Assembly (NCBI GenBank): GCA_017303675.1
Contig: JAFLBX010000001.1
Location: forward strand, 1,685,970 to 1,749,969
Length of the DNA stretch: 64,000 nucleotides
DNA from: Ignavibacteria bacterium
GTDB taxonomy: Bacteria; Bacteroidota; Ignavibacteria; Tepidaquicellales; OLB5
Direction: 5' to 3'
Shown: positions 7,708 to 16,502 of the stretch, piece by piece
Position numbering within the stretch: the stretch's first letter is position 1
Layout of the letters: every line of letters begins with the position of its first letter
The notes under the pieces: generated by a model
Databases searched by the model: none
Seen by the model: the letters and a program-made list of their open reading frames with translations, nothing else
What the model was told of the DNA's origin: nothing
Translations under genes and position numbers: made by a program

Positions 7708-9198
7708 ATGAAGTTCAGCAAAATGATAACACAGACAGAAAATGAAATAATGAATTTAGATGAAAGCTTTGATTTTACTATCAATAAGCTTACAGCGGAT
7801 TCAAAGAATGTTGAGCAGAATGACATTTTCTTTGCTGTGAAAGGATTTGTAACGGACGGAAATAAATTCATACAGGATGCCTTTGAAAAAGGGGCGAAAG
7901 CTGTAATAACAGACGGAGAACCGGATATTATTGACAGCCGCATACATAAAGTGAAGGATGTGCGCAAAGCTATGGCGGTTATGAGCAGCGCATTTTATGG
8001 TAATCCTTCAGGCAAAATGAAAATGATAGGCGTAACCGGAACGAACGGAAAAACTACAGTTACTTCAATAATAAACAGTGTATTGCAGGCAGCAGGAAAA
8101 AAGACAGGGCTTATAGGTACGAACGGAAATTTTATCAATAAAAGATTTATAAGAACAGAACATACTACACCTGATTCAATTGAGCTTAACAGGATCTTAA
8201 GCGAAATGGCTGCTGAGGATGTAGAAACTGTAATCATGGAAGTTTCATCACATGCATTGCAGCTTAAAAGAGTGTTCGGGATAGATTTTGATATAGCTGT
8301 TTTCACTAATCTAACCCCGGAGCACCTGGATTTTCATAAGGATATGGAAAATTACTTTGAATCGAAAAAAATTCTTTTTGATTCATTGCACCGTATAGGG
8401 AAAAAAGGAATAAAGACAGCTGCTATTTATAACTGCAATGATGAGTATGGTTTTAAAATAGTTTCAAATTCAGAAGCTGAGAGAATTGCGTATGGTTTTG
8501 GCTGCGGAACATATACAGCCAGAAATATTGAAATGAACATCAACGGGATGCATTTTGAAGTATTGGTTCCGCGCAACGGAGAAGATATAGAAAAAATAAA
8601 TATATATACGAAGTTAACGGGGCGCTTTAATGTTCATAATATTCTTGCAGCAGTAGCGACATTAAAAACAATGGGTTTAAGTTACAGAGATATTGTAAAA
8701 TATATCGCTGAATTTAATGCAGTTGATGGCAGGTTTAACAGGATCAAACTTAACAACGGCGCTGATGCTATTGTTGATTATTCGCACACACCGGATTCTC
8801 TGCAGAAAGCAATTTCAGCAATAAGGGAAATTCTGGATGAAAGCGGTTCAAAAGGAAAAATTATTACGGTTTTTGGCTGCGGCGGCAACAGGGATAGAAT
8901 CAAACGGCCTGAAATGGGAAAAATTGCAGCCTCGGGCAGCAATGAAGTAATAATTACTTCTGATAATCCGAGAGATGAAGACCCGATGCAGATAATAGAA
9001 GAAATAAAAGCAGGTATATCAAGCGATAATTATTCAGTAGAAAAAGACAGGGAAGCAGCAATAAAAAAAGCAATTGAGATAAGCTCAAAAGGTGATGTGA
9101 TATTAATTGCAGGTAAAGGCCACGAAACATACCAGGAAATAAAAGGGATCAAATATCATTTAAGCGACAGGGAAATAGCGGAAAAATACGGTAAATGA
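7708..9198 (+). CDS. murE: UDP-MurNAc-L-Ala-D-Glu:meso-DAP ligase MurE
   Basis: Cytoplasmic ATP-dependent ligase that adds the third residue of the peptidoglycan stem peptide. 496 residues with the P-loop G-T-N-G-K-T-T (111-117), the carbamylated lysine region Y-F-E-S-K (216-220), and a D-Y-S-H-T-P-D block. The specificity motif D419-N-P-R422 is the one known for meso-diaminopimelate-adding enzymes, so the wall is predicted to be DAP type. ATG immediately abuts the ftsI stop; murF overlaps its stop by 4 bases. Confidence 0.95.
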   Translation: MKFSKMITQTENEIMNLDESFDFTINKLTADSKNVEQNDIFFAVKGFVTDGNKFIQDAFEKGAKAVITDGEPDIIDSRIHKVKDVRKAMAVMSSAFYGNPSGKMKMIGVTGTNGKTTVTSIINSVLQAAGKKTGLIGTNGNFINKRFIRTEHTTPDSIELNRILSEMAAEDVETVIMEVSSHALQLKRVFGIDFDIAVFTNLTPEHLDFHKDMENYFESKKILFDSLHRIGKKGIKTAAIYNCNDEYGFKIVSNSEAERIAYGFGCGTYTARNIEMNINGMHFEVLVPRNGEDIEKINIYTKLTGRFNVHNILAAVATLKTMGLSYRDIVKYIAEFNAVDGRFNRIKLNNGADAIVDYSHTPDSLQKAISAIREILDESGSKGKIITVFGCGGNRDRIKRPEMGKIAASGSNEVIITSDNPRDEDPMQIIEEIKAGISSDNYSVEKDREAAIKKAIEISSKGDVILIAGKGHETYQEIKGIKYHLSDREIAEKYGK

Positions 9199-10592
9199 AA
9201 CTGCAGTTAAGTGATATTGAAGGAATCAGCGGCATTAAAGTAGTAAATTCTGAAGCAGCAGCAAAAAGATTTTCAGGTGTATCAATTGATTCAAGAAAAT
9301 GCGGTAAAAATGATCTGTTCTTTGCTATAAAAGGTGAAAAATTTGACGGCCATGACTTTTTAAATGATGTGTTTACAAGAGGAACCAAATGTGCTGTTGT
9401 AAATGAAAAATGGTACCGGAAAAATTTAAAAAATACAAAACGTTCTTTTAAAAACAAATGTTTTATAGTTGTAAAAGATACTGAAATTGCGCTTGGTGAA
9501 ATTTCAAGGGTTTACAGAAATAAGTTCGTTATACCGGTAATTGCAGTCAGCGGAAGTAACGGAAAAACATCAACCAAGGATTTTATCGCAGAAGTACTTT
9601 CAGCTAAATACAACGTTTTAAAAACTGTAGGAAACCTTAATAACCAGATTGGTGTGCCGCTGACGCTTTTCAGGCTTAGGGAAGAACACGAAATTGCAGT
9701 GATTGAAGTTGGCACGAATCATTTTGGCGAAGTAGATAAGCTGTGCAGGATCTGTGAACCGCAGTTCGGGATCATAACAAATATTGGGAAAGAACACCTT
9801 GAATTCCTTAAAGATATTAAAGGCGCAGCAAAAGCAGAAGGTGAGCTGGTTGAATATTTAAGTGAAGTATACGGAACATTTTTCCTGAATAATGACGACA
9901 GGTATCTAAGGAAATACAGGAAATATAAAAATATCAAGAAATTCAGCTTTGGGTTCACCGGCAGGGCTGATGTAACAGCTAAGGTAAAAGAATTCAAAAA
10001 GTTTTTCCCGGTTATAGAAATAAATTTAAGAGGTAAAAAGATAGCAGCTCAATTAAATAACATAGGTTATCAAAGCAGTAAAGCATCATTATGTGCTGCT
10101 GCACTTGGCAGTTATTTCGAAGTCCCGGTTCAAGACATCAAAAAAAGGATAGCCGGTTACAGAATTGAGTCTAACAGGCGCAACCAGCTTAAAAGCATTA
10201 ACGGGGTTTGGGTCATTGATGATACATATAATTCCAACCCTGATTCCGTTAAAGCTGCGCTTGAAAATCTGATGGCATATAATACAGGAGGAAGCAAATT
10301 TATAGTGCTTGCCGATATGCTTGAGCTTGGCAGCGCAGGAAAAAAGGAACACTTTGCTGCAGGAAAGCTTGTTAAGCAAATGAAATTTGATAACCTTCTG
10401 ACATATGGCAGGGAATCAATTTTAACTTTTAAAGGCGCAAAGGGCATTAAGAATAATTTTTACTTTGATGATAAGCAATCATTGCTTTCATACCTGAATA
10501 TCACGCTCAAAAAAGGTGATATTGTTCTTGTTAAAGGTTCACGCTCCATGAAAATGGAAGACATTGCTGAAAATATTTCAATTATAAATTAG
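9195..10592 (+). CDS. murF: UDP-MurNAc-tripeptide D-Ala-D-Ala ligase MurF
   Basis: Adds the D-Ala-D-Ala dipeptide to UDP-MurNAc-tripeptide in the cytoplasm. 465 residues, N-terminal substrate domain with S-I-D-S-R-K (30-35), P-loop G-S-N-G-K-T-S (120-126), central N-N-Q-I-G-V-P-L-T, and D-D-T-Y-N-S-N-P-D-S in the C-terminal part, all MurF features. The ATG overlaps the murE stop (ATGA), indicating translational coupling. No ddl gene is present in this cluster, so D-Ala-D-Ala must be made elsewhere. Confidence 0.95.
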   Translation: MKLQLSDIEGISGIKVVNSEAAAKRFSGVSIDSRKCGKNDLFFAIKGEKFDGHDFLNDVFTRGTKCAVVNEKWYRKNLKNTKRSFKNKCFIVVKDTEIALGEISRVYRNKFVIPVIAVSGSNGKTSTKDFIAEVLSAKYNVLKTVGNLNNQIGVPLTLFRLREEHEIAVIEVGTNHFGEVDKLCRICEPQFGIITNIGKEHLEFLKDIKGAAKAEGELVEYLSEVYGTFFLNNDDRYLRKYRKYKNIKKFSFGFTGRADVTAKVKEFKKFFPVIEINLRGKKIAAQLNNIGYQSSKASLCAAALGSYFEVPVQDIKKRIAGYRIESNRRNQLKSINGVWVIDDTYNSNPDSVKAALENLMAYNTGGSKFIVLADMLELGSAGKKEHFAAGKLVKQMKFDNLLTYGRESILTFKGAKGIKNNFYFDDKQSLLSYLNITLKKGDIVLVKGSRSMKMEDIAENISIIN

Positions 10593-10607
10593 CTGAAAAT
10601 TATTTGA

Positions 10608-11717
10608 ATGTTATACTATTTAGCTGAATATATAAATAAAACTTTTAATCCCCCGGGATTTGATGTATTCAGGTTCTTAACCTGGCGCTCGGCGCTTTCA
10701 GCAATAACAGCAATGATTATCTGCTTCTGGATAGGTCCTAAAATTTTAAAGATTTTAAAGAAGAAGCATGTTGGCGAAGAAATCAGGCATGACGGACCAC
10801 AGACACATTTTTCAAAAGCGGGCACGCCAACAATGGGAGGTGTTATAGTACTTCTCGCTATTCTGGTACCTGTGATCTTATGGGCTGATCTGAAAAATAC
10901 ATATATTCTGCTGATACTTTTGGCAACTATCTGGATGGGGCTTGTTGGATTCATTGATGATTACCTGAAGGTTTTCAAAAAAATGAAAAAGGGACTGGTT
11001 GCAAGGTATAAGCTTATGAACCAGATAGGTCTTGGAATAGTTGTAGCCTGTTTGATCTATTTTTTACCTGAATTTGATAAAATCAATTCAGTTACAACAA
11101 TACCGTTCATTAAACAAATTGAATTTGATTTCTCATACTTCTACATACCGCTGATGGTATTCATTATAACCGCAACATCCAATGCTGTGAATTTAACTGA
11201 CGGTTTGGACGGGCTTGCGATCGGTACAGTAGGTATTGCGGGACTCGCTATCGGGTTGATAGCATATTTATCTGGTAATGAGATCTTCAGCAGGTATCTT
11301 GATATAATCTACCTGCCCGGCAACGGTGAGCTTGCTGTTTATTGCGCAGCGCTTGTGGGTGCATCACTCGGATTTTTATGGTTCAACTCTTATCCTGCGC
11401 AGGTTTTTATGGGTGATACGGGTTCGCTTGCACTCGGCGGAGCAATTGGAACACTTTCAATCCTGATAAAAAAAGAATTTCTGCTTCCTATACTTGGCGG
11501 AATATTTTTTGCGGAGTCGCTTTCAGTAATTTTACAAAGGTATTACTTTAAATACACGAAGAAGAAATACGGTGAAGGGAAGAGAATATTTAAAATGTCG
11601 CCGCTGCATCATCATTTTGAACTAAGCGGAATACCTGAGCCGAAAATAGTAACGAGGTTCTATATAGTAGCTGTCATCCTTGCTATATTGACTTTTGCAA
11701 CATTTAAGATAAGATAA
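10608..11717 (+). CDS. mraY: Phospho-MurNAc-pentapeptide transferase MraY
   Basis: Integral membrane enzyme that transfers phospho-MurNAc-pentapeptide from UDP to undecaprenyl phosphate, giving lipid I. 369 residues with about ten hydrophobic helices. Catalytic and family motifs: D117-D118-Y-L-K (aspartate-rich), N-L-T-D-G-L-D-G-L (195-203), F-M-G-D-T-G-S-L-A-L-G, and H334-H-H336-F-E. ATG start, 15 bases after murF. It is followed by an outer-membrane protein gene rather than directly by murD. Confidence 0.95.
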   Translation: MLYYLAEYINKTFNPPGFDVFRFLTWRSALSAITAMIICFWIGPKILKILKKKHVGEEIRHDGPQTHFSKAGTPTMGGVIVLLAILVPVILWADLKNTYILLILLATIWMGLVGFIDDYLKVFKKMKKGLVARYKLMNQIGLGIVVACLIYFLPEFDKINSVTTIPFIKQIEFDFSYFYIPLMVFIITATSNAVNLTDGLDGLAIGTVGIAGLAIGLIAYLSGNEIFSRYLDIIYLPGNGELAVYCAALVGASLGFLWFNSYPAQVFMGDTGSLALGGAIGTLSILIKKEFLLPILGGIFFAESLSVILQRYYFKYTKKKYGEGKRIFKMSPLHHHFELSGIPEPKIVTRFYIVAVILAILTFATFKIR

Positions 11718-11741
11718 ATTTTAATTACAAAGGATAAAATT

Positions 11742-12395
11742 ATGAAAAAAACAAATTTCACAAAAGCCCTGGTAGTATTATTCCTGTTCACGGGAATTAC
11801 ATTTTCACAACTTTCAATTGGTGAGCTTAAATTGAAGTCATCTGATAATTCAGGTTTGAATTTAAGTTCACTGGATAAAAATTCAGCAGGCGGTAAAACA
11901 AAACTGATGCAGAAACCCACCAAGAAGATATATTTTGTTCCCGGCGGTAAGATAGGGATGTTCTTTTTGCAGGGGGATTTCAACGGAAACCAGCTTATAT
12001 CACTTGAAGCATTCGGTAAATATGTGGGTGATGGCTTCTGGGCTGAAATAAGTATACCGTTCAGGTTCAAAACAAGTCCGGCTTTTACGGATATCGGGCT
12101 TGATGTAAATGTTATGTATCCGTTCCTCGGTTCATCTAACAAATCAGAAGTTGACCCGTTTGTAGGGGGCGGGCTCGGACTTCACTTTATCGGCAGAGAC
12201 AGGGACGATCCGAATAAAACAAGTGTAGCCGCTCGCGGCGGTTTGGGATTAAACCTGATAGCAGGCGCCGTATTTTTCAGGAATTATGATTTTAATATTG
12301 TATTAGAGCTGAAATACTTCAATTACTTAAGGGAGTTTGATGACTTAAGGTACCAGGGTATTGGCTTAAATGTTGGTGTAACTTTCCCGAGGTAA
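11742..12395 (+). CDS. Secreted beta-barrel-like outer membrane protein inside the dcw cluster
   Basis: A 217-residue exported protein of unknown role. A signal peptide (about 1-23, K-K then L-V-V-L-F-L-F-T, ending near F-S-Q) is followed by a Ser/Lys/Leu-rich linker (25-60) and then alternating hydrophobic strands with many Gly and aromatic residues: G-G-K-I-G-M-F-F-L, D-P-F-V-G-G-G-L-G-L-H-F, A-A-R-G-G-L-G-L-N. It ends in G-V-T-F-P-R. This resembles small OmpA/OmpW-like barrels. It lies co-directionally between mraY and murD with gaps of 24 and 3 bases, so it is presumably co-transcribed with wall synthesis genes. No enzyme motif is visible. Confidence 0.7.
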   Translation: MKKTNFTKALVVLFLFTGITFSQLSIGELKLKSSDNSGLNLSSLDKNSAGGKTKLMQKPTKKIYFVPGGKIGMFFLQGDFNGNQLISLEAFGKYVGDGFWAEISIPFRFKTSPAFTDIGLDVNVMYPFLGSSNKSEVDPFVGGGLGLHFIGRDRDDPNKTSVAARGGLGLNLIAGAVFFRNYDFNIVLELKYFNYLREFDDLRYQGIGLNVGVTFPR

Positions 12396-12398
12396 AAA

Positions 12399-13769
12399 TT
12401 GGTAGATATTCTGGAAAAAGCAAAAAAAGTAACTATTGTTGGGGCAGCCAGAAGCGGTATTGCAGCAGCAAAGCTGCTTAAGAAAAAAGGCTTTGAGGTT
12501 TTCTTAAGCGATGCCGGTGACATTTCCGGGATAGATCATGAGATCCTAGAAAATATCAGGAATTACGGAATTGAACATGAGTTCGGAGCTCATTCCGATA
12601 AAGTATATGATGCAGATGTAGTTGTTGTAAGCCCGGGAGTTCCGCAGAACTCAAAAGTAATACAGAACTCACTTGAAAAGGGAATTGAAGTAGTAAGTGA
12701 AATTGAAGCCGCATCATGGTATTGTAAAGGTAAGGTAATTGCCATAACCGGAACCAACGGCAAAACTACTACTACAACACTGATAGGTGAAATATTCAAA
12801 GATGCGGGTTATAAAACCTTTGTATGCGGAAACATCGGGATTGCGTTTTCTGATATTGTAGAGCAGACAGATGAAAGCTCAATAGTAGTGCTTGAAACAA
12901 GCAGCTTTCAGCTAGATAATATCAGGAAATTCAAGCCGTTCATAGCAATAATGCTTAACGTAACACCTGATCATTTAGACAGATATGAATCTTTTGAAAA
13001 ATACCTGGAATCAAAAATGAGAATAGCAGAAAACCAGAACGAAAGCGATTATTTTGTTTTTAATTATGATGATGAGCTGGTCCGTAATTCTTCAAAGAGC
13101 GTACACTCCAACAGAACTGCATTCAGCTTAACTGATGCGGTTAAAAAAGAAACACAGGAAGGCGCTTATCTGAACAATCTGGACCTGGTTTATTATTATT
13201 ATATGGGCGAAGAAAATGTGATAGATACTCAGAAGCTTATTATAAAGGGCGAGCATAATGTTTATAATGCAATGGCTTCGGTTATATCAGCAAAAATTTT
13301 CGGTATAGAAAAAGAATACATAAAAAAAACGCTCGAGAACTTTAAAGGTGTTGAGCACAGGCTTGAATACGTAAAAGAGCTTGATGGCGTAAAATATTAT
13401 AATGATTCAAAAGCAACAAACGTAAATTCTGTCTGGTATGCATTAAAAGGATTCAATGAGCCTCTTGTACTTATACTCGGAGGTAAGGATAAAGGAAACG
13501 ATTACAGCCAGATAGAAAAAGAAGTAAAACAGCATGTAAAGCATATTATTGCAATTGGAGATTCAAAACAGAAAGTTTACGATTATTTCAAAGATATACT
13601 GCCGGTAACTATGGCTGCTGATATGGAAGATGCTGTAATAAAAGCCCGGCAAAATGCAATTTCCAATGACGTAGTGCTGCTTTCCCCGGCATGTGCAAGC
13701 TTCGATATGTTCGATAATTACGAACACAGGGGCAGGGTTTTTAAAGATATTGTAAATTCATTAAAGTAA
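12399..13769 (+). CDS. murD: UDP-MurNAc-L-Ala:D-Glu ligase MurD
   Basis: Adds D-glutamate to UDP-MurNAc-L-Ala. 456 residues with a Rossmann-like N-terminal domain (V-T-I-V-G-A-A-R-S-G, 11-20), P-loop G-T-N-G-K-T-T (118-124), L-N-V-T-P-D-H-L-D-R, N-D-S-K-A-T-N and L-I-L-G-G-K-D-K-G, the standard MurD series. The start is TTG three bases after the preceding gene; no in-frame ATG occurs before the conserved Rossmann motif. ftsW begins on the base following its stop. Confidence 0.95.
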   Translation: MVDILEKAKKVTIVGAARSGIAAAKLLKKKGFEVFLSDAGDISGIDHEILENIRNYGIEHEFGAHSDKVYDADVVVVSPGVPQNSKVIQNSLEKGIEVVSEIEAASWYCKGKVIAITGTNGKTTTTTLIGEIFKDAGYKTFVCGNIGIAFSDIVEQTDESSIVVLETSSFQLDNIRKFKPFIAIMLNVTPDHLDRYESFEKYLESKMRIAENQNESDYFVFNYDDELVRNSSKSVHSNRTAFSLTDAVKKETQEGAYLNNLDLVYYYYMGEENVIDTQKLIIKGEHNVYNAMASVISAKIFGIEKEYIKKTLENFKGVEHRLEYVKELDGVKYYNDSKATNVNSVWYALKGFNEPLVLILGGKDKGNDYSQIEKEVKQHVKHIIAIGDSKQKVYDYFKDILPVTMAADMEDAVIKARQNAISNDVVLLSPACASFDMFDNYEHRGRVFKDIVNSLK

Positions 13770-14921
13770 TTGGAACACAGAATAAATAAAATAGACCTGT
13801 GGATACTCATCCCGATACTGGCGCTGATAACTTTCAGCCTCGGGGTGGTATACAGCGCTTCATCAAGCTGGTCAGCTAAAATGAGCGGGGGAGACAGCGC
13901 CATGCTTTTCCGCAATCATTTAATGAGAGCCGGAATTGGTATATTTTTAATTTTCATGGTTTCAAGGATTAGCTATCTGAACCTGATCAAATTCAGGAAA
14001 TATTTAATGGGTGCAGCAGTAATTCTGCTTCTGTACCTGCTTTTTGCAGGTGTTGAAACTACTAAAGGTGCAGCCAGGTGGATATATATTGGCGGCTTCA
14101 GCTTCCAGCCTGCTGATTTTGTTAAGTATGCTCTTTTAATAAATATTTCATACCTTCTTGCAAAGAAAAAAGATTATATAAACAATCTTTATTACGGTTA
14201 TCTTCCGGTGCTGGGGTATGTACTGCTTGTTGTTGCGTTGATAGCCTTGCAGCCGAATTTTTCAACAGCCAGCGTGATATTCATTTCAAGCTTAATGCTT
14301 TTCTGGGTAGGCAAGGTTAAAATGAAACATATGGCTATTACGGTACTTTCAATGCTGCCTGCTGCAATATTATTTATTTTATCCAAGCCGTATATACTTA
14401 ACAGAATATTTTCTTACCAGGAACATACAACTGGCGGCAATACAAGCTACCAGCTTTCACAGGCAATTATTGGTTTCGGTAACGGCGGGTTCCTTGGCGT
14501 TGGACCCGGTAATTCAACACAGCGGGATCTTTTCCTTCCGCAATCTTACGATGATTTTGTATTTTCTATAGTAGGCGAAGAGTATGGTTTCTGGGGAGTT
14601 TCGATAGTAATAATCCTGTTTGCGATATTTGTTTTCAGGGGCTTAAAGCTTTCAAAATCTTTGCCCGATGATTTCGGAAGATACCTGGCATTCGGAATTA
14701 CAATTATAATTGGTATGAATGCCGTAATAAATATGATGGTAGCTACAGGAATAATTCCCACGACAGGACAAACTCTGCCATTTATAAGTTACGGCGGTAC
14801 TTCAATAATTTTTAATTCAATAGCGGTGGGAATACTGCTGAATATTTCAACTTACCGCACACAGCCCAAGGGGGCTTTGCTGCGTGAAACGCTGGCAATG
14901 GCAGGAAATAATAATGATTAA
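13770..14921 (+). CDS. ftsW: SEDS-family peptidoglycan glycosyltransferase FtsW
   Basis: Polytopic septal peptidoglycan polymerase partnering with FtsI. 383 residues with about ten membrane segments. The SEDS motifs include L-P-Q-S-Y-D-D-F-V-F-S-I-V-G-E-E (containing the conserved Asp of the extracytoplasmic loop) and P-T-T-G-Q-T-L-P-F-I-S-Y-G-G-T-S near the C-terminus. TTG start directly after the murD stop. Its last bases overlap the start of murG by 8 bases. Confidence 0.95.
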   Translation: MEHRINKIDLWILIPILALITFSLGVVYSASSSWSAKMSGGDSAMLFRNHLMRAGIGIFLIFMVSRISYLNLIKFRKYLMGAAVILLLYLLFAGVETTKGAARWIYIGGFSFQPADFVKYALLINISYLLAKKKDYINNLYYGYLPVLGYVLLVVALIALQPNFSTASVIFISSLMLFWVGKVKMKHMAITVLSMLPAAILFILSKPYILNRIFSYQEHTTGGNTSYQLSQAIIGFGNGGFLGVGPGNSTQRDLFLPQSYDDFVFSIVGEEYGFWGVSIVIILFAIFVFRGLKLSKSLPDDFGRYLAFGITIIIGMNAVINMMVATGIIPTTGQTLPFISYGGTSIIFNSIAVGILLNISTYRTQPKGALLRETLAMAGNNND

Positions 14922-16014
14922 CAGGATTGTTTTTGCTGCCGGCGGTACCGGGGGCCACATTTACCCGGCAATTGCAATTGCTGATGAGCTTGTGAAGATG
15001 AACAGCAAGGTTGAAATAAAGTTCATTGGCGCAAAAGGCAGGATAGAAGAAAGAATAATACCTGCAAACGGCTACAAACTTGAAACAATAGAAGTATCGG
15101 GTTTTAAAAGAAGTTTAAATTATAAAAATATATCAGCGACATTTAAAATATTCAAAGCACTGAAAGATTCCAAAAAAATACTGAAAGATTTCGCTCCTGA
15201 GCTTGTTTACGGCACAGGCGGTTTTGTATCAGGCCCGGTTTTAAAGGCAGCCCAGGCTTTAAATATTAAAAATGTAATAGAAGAAGGTAACTTTCATCCC
15301 GGTGTAACGGTAAAGCTAGTTGCCCCGAAGGCTGATAAGGTCATTTTGAATTTTGAAGGTACAAAAAAGCTTCTTAAAAGAATTGATAATACAGTTGTAA
15401 TGTCATACCCGGTCAGAGAAAATATGAAAAGAATGCCGAAAAATGATGCTGCATCATTTTTCGGGCTTGATGGAAACAGGAAAATTCTTTTTGTATTCGG
15501 CGGAAGCCAGGGAGCGCATTCAATAAATTCTGCGCTGATGAAATGTTTCAAAAATCTAACCGGCAGCGGCCTGCAAATTATCTGGCAAACCGGAAATACT
15601 GATTATGACACAGTTAATTCAGCAGTTTCATCAAATAAAGATGTAAAGGTCCTGAAATACATCGATAACATGGCAGCAGCATATTCAGCCGGTGACCTGG
15701 CTTTATGCCGCTCGGGAATTTCAACAATAATGGAGCTTGCATGCTTTGGGCTGCCGGCAATATTTGTGCCGTATCCGCAGGCATCTGAAAATCACCAGGA
15801 AAAAAATGCCAGGGCGGTTTCAGAAAAAAATGCCGCGGAAATTATTCTGGATAAAGATCTTAATCAAAAGCTTGAAAGCAGTGTACTTCGGCTGTTAAGC
15901 GATGATAATAAGCTTAAATATATGGGCATGAACATCAGCGGCATGGCAGATACAAAAGCAGCTTCAAAAATTGCCGAGATGCTTACCGAAATGGTAAATA
16001 ACAGTAAAAATTGA
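14914..16014 (+). CDS. murG: UDP-GlcNAc:lipid I N-acetylglucosaminyltransferase MurG
   Basis: Peripheral membrane glycosyltransferase converting lipid I to lipid II. I place the start at the ATG at 14914 (M-I-N-R-I-V-F-A-A-G-G-T-G-G-H-I-Y-P-A), giving 366 residues, because MurG proteins begin only a few residues before the G-G-T-G-G-H loop; the open frame extends 30 bases further upstream to a GTG at 14884 that lies deeper in ftsW. Other motifs are G-T-G-G-F-V-S-G-P, F-G-G-S-Q-G-A-H-S-I-N and the UDP-GlcNAc site C-R-S-G-I-S-T-I-M-E-L. The start overlaps the ftsW stop by 8 bases. Confidence 0.95.
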   Translation: MINRIVFAAGGTGGHIYPAIAIADELVKMNSKVEIKFIGAKGRIEERIIPANGYKLETIEVSGFKRSLNYKNISATFKIFKALKDSKKILKDFAPELVYGTGGFVSGPVLKAAQALNIKNVIEEGNFHPGVTVKLVAPKADKVILNFEGTKKLLKRIDNTVVMSYPVRENMKRMPKNDAASFFGLDGNRKILFVFGGSQGAHSINSALMKCFKNLTGSGLQIIWQTGNTDYDTVNSAVSSNKDVKVLKYIDNMAAAYSAGDLALCRSGISTIMELACFGLPAIFVPYPQASENHQEKNARAVSEKNAAEIILDKDLNQKLESSVLRLLSDDNKLKYMGMNISGMADTKAASKIAEMLTEMVNNSKN

Positions 16015-16032
16015 TTTATTAACAGCAAAATT

Positions 16033-16497
16033 ATGCAGGAAAAAATTCATAAACACAGAATGGACTTTTATTACCAGTCACTGGTAATATACCTGCTGTT
16101 TTTTGCGGCATACGTACTCATTAAGGGAACAGTGGGCGAAAGCTTTAAGGCTTTGTATAATGACCCGATATTTTACATACTGATATTATTTATAGTAATA
16201 TTTTTATTCATTGTAATAATTAACATAGTCCGCGCACCCACAATTATTCTTAAAAATGACAGGATAATTTTTAAAAACAGGTTTGGTGAAAGGGAAGTAC
16301 TCTTCAGTGATATAGTGAATGTAAAAATAGGCAGAAGAAGAAAGCGCGAAGAAGAAATGACATACAGGATAATAAAATTAAAATTAAAGAACAGAAGAAA
16401 GCAGTTAAGAATAAGGGCCAACGATTTTGAGCGCGGCGGAGAATTAATAAACGAATTTTTAAAAATTAAACAGCAGCCTCAAAACCAGCAGGCATAA
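16033..16497 (+). CDS. Two-helix membrane protein with PH-like cytoplasmic domain
   Basis: A 154-residue protein I cannot name. It has two hydrophobic helices (about 14-32 and 45-67) followed by a strand-rich, very basic domain: P-T-I-I-L-K-N-D-R-I-I-F-K-N-R-F-G, then G-R-R-R-K-R-E-E-E and a final helix. That layout resembles bacterial PH-like (bPH/DUF304-type) membrane proteins. It lies between murG and murC with gaps of 18 and 5 bases, so it should be part of the dcw transcript. No catalytic motif is visible; a scaffold or envelope role is only a guess from position. Confidence 0.6.
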   Translation: MQEKIHKHRMDFYYQSLVIYLLFFAAYVLIKGTVGESFKALYNDPIFYILILFIVIFLFIVIINIVRAPTIILKNDRIIFKNRFGEREVLFSDIVNVKIGRRRKREEEMTYRIIKLKLKNRRKQLRIRANDFERGGELINEFLKIKQQPQNQQA

Positions 16498-16502
16498 TTA
16501 TT

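Noticed and set aside
14884-14913. GTG start for murG 30 bases upstream of the chosen ATG
   Set aside because: It adds ten residues (K-R-W-Q-W-Q-E) not expected in MurG and lies within the ftsW coding end; the ATG at 14914 gives the standard N-terminus.
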